Of a DNA stretch of 10,913 nt, positions 6,979-10,913 are shown piece by piece. Numbering within the stretch: position 1 is the stretch's first letter; each line of letters begins with the position of its first letter. This stretch comes from Psychrobacter sp. (lineage in GTDB: Bacteria > Pseudomonadota > Gammaproteobacteria > Pseudomonadales > Moraxellaceae). The DNA is taken from NCBI GenBank assembly GCA_029264635.1, contig JARIAA010000194.1, forward strand, positions 1-10,913, in the 5' to 3' direction. The position numbers and the translations under genes are program-made. A model generated the notes under the pieces. That model had not been told where the DNA came from, did not search any database, and worked only from the letters and a program-made list of their open reading frames with translations.

Positions 6979-8481
6979 ATGTCTGAACTTCACCTTTTAA
7001 GTACTCAGCAATTAATTACTGGACTGCAAGACAAGCAATTTAGTAGCCTTGAGCTGACTGACCATTATATTAAGCGTATTGATGCGCTTGACAGCAAGAT
7101 TAACAGCTTTATCACCCATACCTCTGAAACGGCGCGCGCGCAAGCTCAAGCGGCAGATGAGAGGCGAGCCCAAGGCGACAAGCGTGCACTGCTTGGTGTA
7201 CCGATGGCACATAAAGATATTTTTTGTACCCAAGGCGTATTGACAACCTGTGGTTCAAAAATGCTGCATAACTTTATCTCACCTTATGATGCGACTATCG
7301 TTTCAAACATTGATAAAGCGGGCATGATTAGCCTTGGTAAGCTCAATATGGATGAGTTTGCGATGGGTTCAGATAATGAGAGCTCGCATTATGGCGCGGT
7401 ACACAATCCTTGGAATCTTGCGCATGTCCCAGGTGGTTCATCAGGTGGTAGCGCCGCTGCCGTCGCCGCAGGTTTTATCCCAGTCGCCACTGCTAGTGAT
7501 ACAGGTGGCTCTATTCGTCAGCCCGCATCATTTTGTGGCCTGACAGGCATCAAGCCGACTTATGGTCGCATCTCGCGTTTTGGTATGATTGCCTATGCTT
7601 CAAGTCTTGATCAAGCTGGTAGCATGGGTCGTAGTGCGATGGACTGCGCCTATTTACTCCAGCCAATGATTGGTTACGACCCACGCGATGCCACCTCGAT
7701 TAAACACGACATGCCAGATTATGTCCAAGACTTGAATAATGCCGTCACTGCTGCTGGTGACCATGCAAAGCCATTAGAAGGCCTGCGTATTGGTGTGGCA
7801 AAAGAATACTTCACGAAAGGGCTAGATAAAGAGGTTGAACAAGCTGTACGTGCGGCGCTAAAACAATATGAAGCGCTTGGTGCGACGATTGTAGAGGTCA
7901 ACATCACTGACCCTGAGATTACCCTTGCGACTTATTATATGCTTGCACCAGCTGAAGCGTCATCAAACCTATCACGTTTTGATGGCGTGCGCTTTGGTTA
8001 TCGCTGTGAAAACCCAACCGACCTGCTTGACTTATACACGCGCTCACGCTCGGAAGGCTTTGGCCCTGAAGTACAACGCCGTATTTTGACTGGGACTTAT
8101 GCGTTATCTGCAGGTTATTTTGATGCTTATTACACCAAGGCACAAAAAGTGCGACGTCTCATCGTGCAAGATTTCGAAGACGCCTTTGCTAATTGTGACG
8201 TTATTGCCAGTCCTACCGCGCCAACTGCTGCCTATAAACTTGGTGAAGACTTGGATCCGGCGACCATGTATTTGGGTGATGTTTATACCATTGGGGTCAA
8301 CTTAGCTGGTTTGCCTGCTCTTAGTCAGCCAGTTGGTTTAACCTCAGAGGGCTTGCCAATTGGTTTGCAATTGATTGGTCAATATTGGTGTGAGAGCAAA
8401 CTGCTAGCCACCGCGCACCTATTCCAGCAGCATACCGATCATCATCTGCAGCATTCAGCTATCGCTAAGGAAAGCGTATAG
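6979..8481 (+). CDS. gatA: Aspartyl/glutamyl-tRNA(Asn/Gln) amidotransferase subunit A (amidase)
   Basis: GatA is the glutaminase of GatCAB: it releases ammonia from glutamine and sends it through a channel to GatB. It belongs to the amidase-signature family. The Ser-cisSer-Lys triad is complete and at canonical numbering: K79 (GVPMAHKD), S154 in PGGSSGGSAAA (151-161) and nucleophile S178 in SDTGGSIR (173-180). The GLTGIKPTYGRISRFG block follows at 187-202. At 500 residues it is slightly longer than the usual ~485, the extra lying partly in a C-terminal His/Gln-rich tail. The ATG has a modest TGGA site about 10 bases upstream. In many relatives gatB follows directly; here another gene intervenes. 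Confidence 0.98.
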   Translation: MSELHLLSTQQLITGLQDKQFSSLELTDHYIKRIDALDSKINSFITHTSETARAQAQAADERRAQGDKRALLGVPMAHKDIFCTQGVLTTCGSKMLHNFISPYDATIVSNIDKAGMISLGKLNMDEFAMGSDNESSHYGAVHNPWNLAHVPGGSSGGSAAAVAAGFIPVATASDTGGSIRQPASFCGLTGIKPTYGRISRFGMIAYASSLDQAGSMGRSAMDCAYLLQPMIGYDPRDATSIKHDMPDYVQDLNNAVTAAGDHAKPLEGLRIGVAKEYFTKGLDKEVEQAVRAALKQYEALGATIVEVNITDPEITLATYYMLAPAEASSNLSRFDGVRFGYRCENPTDLLDLYTRSRSEGFGPEVQRRILTGTYALSAGYFDAYYTKAQKVRRLIVQDFEDAFANCDVIASPTAPTAAYKLGEDLDPATMYLGDVYTIGVNLAGLPALSQPVGLTSEGLPIGLQLIGQYWCESKLLATAHLFQQHTDHHLQHSAIAKESV

Positions 8482-8499
8482 CATGTGATTAAATACACT

Positions 8500-8519
8500 A
8501 CCGTATTAAACGATACGGT
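8500..8519 (+). other. Stem-loop between gatA and the orphan gene
   Basis: ACCGTAT (8500-8506) and ATACGGT (8513-8519) form a perfect seven-pair stem with loop TAAACG, about 20 bases after the gatA stop. Only TTT follows with no longer T run, so it is at most a weak terminator; it may instead protect the 3' end of the gatCA message or act in processing. Confidence 0.45.
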
Positions 8520-8556
8520 TTCACAGAGCAAAAATTAACTTTATTAAGGATATAAG

Positions 8557-8895
8557 ATGAATGCTATCGATATGTTGAAAAAGGATTACCACTTGGATGA
8601 TAATCAATCTAACACTTTACAGACAGAATTTAAAGATTTAGAAGCATCTTATGATGACAATTTTGAAGATAGTCCAAGCTTCTTCAAAGATTTCTATGAG
8701 AAGTTTGAAGAGACTATTGCTCCTTATGGCTTTGAAAAAGGTGATACCAAGCGCGCTGAAGCTTTGGTAAATAGTCTATTTTTACAAGGTGATTTTAAAA
8801 TATTGCTGAGTTACGTCATCCCAGCCTTTTATCAAAGTGGTGGAGATAGCAATATTTTTTCAGAGACTTATAGCGAGATGATGAATAGTTACTAA
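8557..8895 (+). CDS. Unrecognised acidic 112-residue protein between gatA and gatB
   Basis: I do not recognise this protein. It has 112 residues with 22 Asp/Glu against 9 Lys/Arg, so it is strongly acidic (net about -13). Nineteen residues are Phe or Tyr, and there is no Cys or Trp. No signal peptide or membrane helix is evident, so it is probably cytosolic. The N-terminal half is charged and aromatic (DSPSFFKDFYEKFEETIAPY at 38-57); the C-terminal half holds a hydrophobic stretch (FKILLSYVIPAFY at 80-92). It looks mainly helical. A good Shine-Dalgarno (AAGGA, six bases before the ATG) supports translation. It lies 75 bases after gatA and 181 before gatB, on the same strand. Co-transcription with gatA is possible, but position alone does not show a role in tRNA amidation. 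Confidence 0.7.
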   Translation: MNAIDMLKKDYHLDDNQSNTLQTEFKDLEASYDDNFEDSPSFFKDFYEKFEETIAPYGFEKGDTKRAEALVNSLFLQGDFKILLSYVIPAFYQSGGDSNIFSETYSEMMNSY

Positions 8896-9076
8896 AGCCT
8901 GTTTATTAAGCAGACATAGTACGTTGTATGTGCTCTGTTAAAGCATTACTGTGATTGCGTCTAGAGTAGACCTTACGCAAGCTTATTTATGATAATAAAC
9001 TTTGTTATTGTCACCATATAGCGATAATTACCCTTTTTAGCATAACTATGTTTTATTTTAATTTTGATAGGATTTT
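8896..9076 (+). promoter_or_regulatory. 181-base spacer before gatB, possible gatB promoter
   Basis: There is no gene here. A possible promoter is TTTGTT (9001-9006) with GATAAT (9023-9028), 16 bases apart, ending about 50 bases before gatB. An imperfect stem-loop, GATAATAA/TTATTGTC (8991-8998 with 9005-9012, one G-U pair), overlaps the -35 region. A second weak hairpin occurs around 8911-8937. Neither is followed by a T run. The gap suggests that gatB can be transcribed apart from gatCA. Confidence 0.3.
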
Positions 9077-10582
9077 ATGATGGAAATGACAGAGTTTGCA
9101 GTTCGTGAAGAATTGCTTGTCGACGGCTATGAAGTCGTCATTGGTATTGAGATTCACTGTCAGCTGAATACGGATAGTAAAATATTCTCAAGTGCACCGA
9201 CTGACTTCGGTCATGAGCCAAATACCCAAGCGAGTATCGTTGACTTAGGGCTACCTGGTGTTTTACCTATACTTAATACTGGCGTCGTTGATCGTGCCTT
9301 AAAGTTTGGTATTGGCGTCAATGCTGAGCTGGGTTTATTTAATACGTTTGATCGTAAAAACTACTTCTACCCTGACTTGCCAAAAGGCTATCAGATTACC
9401 CAAATGGCCAATCCTATCGTTGGCAAGGGTTATATCGATGTCGTGATCAATGAAGGTGAGAAAAACGAATATCCTAAACGCATGGGCATCACGCGCGCGC
9501 ATTTAGAAGAAGACGCGGGCAAGTCGGTGCACGATACTGTCGATGGCATGACAGGCGTCGATCTTAACCGTGCTGGCACGCCACTGATTGAGATTGTCTC
9601 CGAGCCTGATATGCGCTCTGCTGATGAAGCACTTGCTTATATCAAAGCCGTTCACCAGCTGGTCACATGGCTTGGTATCTCAGATGCCATCATGGCTGAA
9701 GGGTCGTTCCGCTGCGACTGTAACGTCTCTGTGCGTAAGCCTGGAAGCAAGCTTGGCACACGTACTGAGCTGAAAAACCTTAACTCGTTCCGCTTTATCG
9801 AGCGCGCTATTAACCGTGAAATTGAGCGTCAAATCGATATTATCGAGGACGGTGGTAAAGTCATCCAAGCCACGATGCTTTATGATCCAGAGCGTGATGA
9901 AACTCGCACCATGCGTACCAAAGAAGACGCCAACGATTATCGTTACTTCCCTGATCCTGACTTGCTGCCCGTGCGTATTGAGCAGCATACTATCGATAGC
10001 ATTCGCGCGGCGATGCCTGAGTTACCTGTTGCCCGCCGTGCACGCTTTGAAGAGGCGCTTGGATTATCAGAATACGACGCGCGCATTCTAACTGGCAGCC
10101 GTCCGCTCGCCGATTATTTCGAAGATGTCGTCGCTGAGGTTGGGCAAGTGGATGCAAAAATGGCGGCTAACTGGGTGATGGGCGATCTGCTAGGCGCGCT
10201 CAATAAAGATGATAAAGATATCGCCGACTCCCCTATCAGCGCCAAGCAATTGGCTGGCATGCTGGCACGGATTAAAGACGATACTCTATCGGGCAAATTA
10301 GCCAAAAAAGTCTTTAGTGCGCTTTATGAGCGCGAAGGTGGCGATGCTGATGACGCTGCCGATAAAATCATCGACGAAAAAGGGCTTAAGCAAGAAACGG
10401 ATACGGGCGCTATCAAAGCTATCGTTGAAGACGTCATTGCGAAAAACCAAGCCATGGTGGATGAGTATCGCGGTGGTAAAGAAAAAGCCTTTAACGGTCT
10501 GGTCGGTCAAGTGATGAAAGCCAGCCGCGGTAGTGCTAACCCGCAGCAAGTGAACCAAATCCTAAAAGAGCTATTAGGCTAA
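9077..10582 (+). CDS. gatB: Aspartyl/glutamyl-tRNA(Asn/Gln) amidotransferase subunit B
   Basis: GatB binds the misacylated tRNA, activates the Glu or Asp side chain with ATP and transfers the ammonia delivered from GatA. The opening VVIGIEIHCQLNTDSKIFS (20-38) is the family start, and the GatB signature VDLNRAGTPLIEI is at 161-173, followed by SEPDMRS. FRCDCNVSVR at 211-220 carries the conserved cysteine pair, and DYRYFPDPDLLP at 287-298 is also typical. From about 310 to the end is the helical and YqeY-like tail that contacts the tRNA elbow. Its 501 residues slightly exceed the usual ~475-480. AGGA at 9069-9072 is only four bases before the first ATG but seven before the next one at 9080, so 9080 may be the real start. 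The C-terminal QVNQILKELL is intact. Confidence 0.98.
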   Translation: MMEMTEFAVREELLVDGYEVVIGIEIHCQLNTDSKIFSSAPTDFGHEPNTQASIVDLGLPGVLPILNTGVVDRALKFGIGVNAELGLFNTFDRKNYFYPDLPKGYQITQMANPIVGKGYIDVVINEGEKNEYPKRMGITRAHLEEDAGKSVHDTVDGMTGVDLNRAGTPLIEIVSEPDMRSADEALAYIKAVHQLVTWLGISDAIMAEGSFRCDCNVSVRKPGSKLGTRTELKNLNSFRFIERAINREIERQIDIIEDGGKVIQATMLYDPERDETRTMRTKEDANDYRYFPDPDLLPVRIEQHTIDSIRAAMPELPVARRARFEEALGLSEYDARILTGSRPLADYFEDVVAEVGQVDAKMAANWVMGDLLGALNKDDKDIADSPISAKQLAGMLARIKDDTLSGKLAKKVFSALYEREGGDADDAADKIIDEKGLKQETDTGAIKAIVEDVIAKNQAMVDEYRGGKEKAFNGLVGQVMKASRGSANPQQVNQILKELLG

Positions 10583-10657
10583 AGTTAACCTTTTATAAAT
10601 GTTGCTGATTTTTCGATGTAAAACTGCCTTATAAATTTTGAGCAAAATAAATAGCTC

Positions 10658-10685
10658 TTGCAATATGTAGGATTTTGCGTAAAAT
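10658..10685 (+). promoter_or_regulatory. Promoter of tRNA-Pro
   Basis: TTGCAA (10658-10663) and TAAAAT (10680-10685) are 16 bases apart, placing the start near 10692, about five bases before the tRNA. The rest of the gatB-tRNA spacer (10583-10657) shows no clear terminator or gene. Confidence 0.65.
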
Positions 10686-10696
10686 AGTCAGTCATT

Positions 10697-10773
10697 CGGG
10701 GCGTAGCGCAGTCTGGTAGCGCACTACACTGGGGGTGTAGTGGTCGCAGGTTCAAATCCTGCCGTTCCGACCA
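10697..10773 (+). tRNA. tRNA-Pro (anticodon GGG)
   Basis: This 77-base cloverleaf has an acceptor stem CGGGGCG/CGTTCCG (with two G-U pairs), a D arm with GCGC/GCGC, an anticodon stem CTACA/TGTAG (10724-10728 with 10736-10740) and a T arm GCAGG-TTCAAAT-CCTGC. The seven-base anticodon loop CTGGGGG puts GGG at 10731-10733, reading CCC proline codons. The discriminator is A and the CCA end is encoded (10771-10773). It closely resembles E. coli tRNA-Pro. It has its own promoter and terminator. Confidence 0.97.
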
Positions 10774-10791
10774 AATATAGTAGTTAAATAG

Positions 10792-10828
10792 AAAAGCCAA
10801 TCATTGTTTTCAATGGTTGGCTTTTTTT
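10792..10828 (+). terminator. Rho-independent terminator after tRNA-Pro
   Basis: AGCCAATCATTG (10795-10806) pairs with CAATGGTTGGCT (10811-10822) over 12 positions, with one G-U, around a TTTT loop, and a run of seven T ends at 10828. The run of A before the stem means it could also work, less strongly, for a transcript coming from the right on the minus strand. Confidence 0.9.
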
Positions 10829-10863
10829 ATGCTTTTAGGTCTATGATGTTCTATATAGGATGT

Positions 10864-10887
10864 TGTTAGTATTGAGCAATACTAACA
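10864..10887. repeat. 24-base palindrome near the right edge (possible operator)
   Basis: TGTTAGTATTG (10864-10874) and CAATACTAACA (10877-10887) are perfect 11-base inverted arms around a two-base centre, AG. No T run follows on either strand, so it is not an intrinsic terminator. Size and symmetry fit a dimeric repressor site such as those of TetR-type regulators. A loose -10-like TATATA lies just upstream (10852-10857). The gene it would control must be outside the window. Confidence 0.55.
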
Positions 10888-10913
10888 TGATAACCGATTT
10901 GTTGATTATGGCA

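Noticed and set aside
7012..8305. Several ORFs of 62-74 residues in other frames within gatA
   Set aside because: gatA is intact and conserved throughout; none of these has a ribosome site or recognisable sequence.
9588..10558. Several ORFs of 61-102 residues in other frames within gatB
   Set aside because: All overlap the conserved gatB frame and look like shadows.
10585..10800. A 71-residue minus-strand ORF with WSERQDLNLRPLHPQ... across the tRNA
   Set aside because: Its middle is the reverse complement of tRNA-Pro. Peptides of this RQDLNLRPL...ALPDCATPR kind are a well-known false annotation opposite proline tRNA genes.
10866..10913. Possible C-terminal end of a minus-strand gene, 15 codons then TAA, at the right edge
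   Set aside because: An open frame exists and the terminator at 10792-10828 could serve it, but 15 codons are too few to support a gene.
1..10913. Mobile element, CRISPR, toxin-antitoxin or defence system
   Set aside because: No transposase, integrase, repeat-spacer array or paired small toxin/antitoxin genes are visible; the gene order is a conserved housekeeping one.

Overview
The window looks like core chromosome of a gammaproteobacterium of the order Pseudomonadales, most likely family Moraxellaceae and probably Psychrobacter. This is inferred from protein sequence character, moderate GC with AT-rich spacers, and the gene order rng-maf-mreD-mreC-mreB facing gatC-gatA-gatB, an arrangement known from Pseudomonas and Acinetobacter. 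I see no transposase, integrase, phage gene, CRISPR array or toxin-antitoxin pair.

Left part (1-6044), all on the minus strand. Reading in the direction of transcription: mreB (actin-like filament), mreC and mreD (membrane partners of the rod-shape elongation machinery), maf (nucleoside triphosphate pyrophosphatase), rng (ribonuclease G), then the 5' end of rpsJ (ribosomal protein S10), which runs off the left edge. rpsJ has its own strong promoter (497-524) and a roughly 280-base leader, as expected for the first gene of the S10 ribosomal operon. The mreBCD genes are the cell-shape module; maf and rng are their usual downstream companions. A stem-loop lies between mreB and mreC.

Middle (6045-6593): a 549-base divergent spacer holding the mreB and gatC promoters. 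The mreB -10 box sits inside two nested inverted repeats. A doubtful 52-codon ORF with a signal-peptide-like start (6408-6566) overlaps the gatC promoter.

Right part (6594-10773), plus strand: gatC, gatA, an unrecognised acidic 112-residue gene, gatB, then tRNA-Pro(GGG) and a strong terminator. GatCAB is the amidotransferase that turns misacylated Glu-tRNA(Gln) and/or Asp-tRNA(Asn) into the correct Gln-tRNA or Asn-tRNA. The last 85 bases hold a near-perfect 24-base palindrome, probably an operator for something beyond the edge.

Most of the window is ordinary housekeeping DNA. I found no convincing new multi-gene system. The observations most worth a second look are the orphan gene between gatA and gatB, the right-edge palindrome, the inverted repeats over the mreB promoter, and the enlarged S1-domain loop in RNase G.
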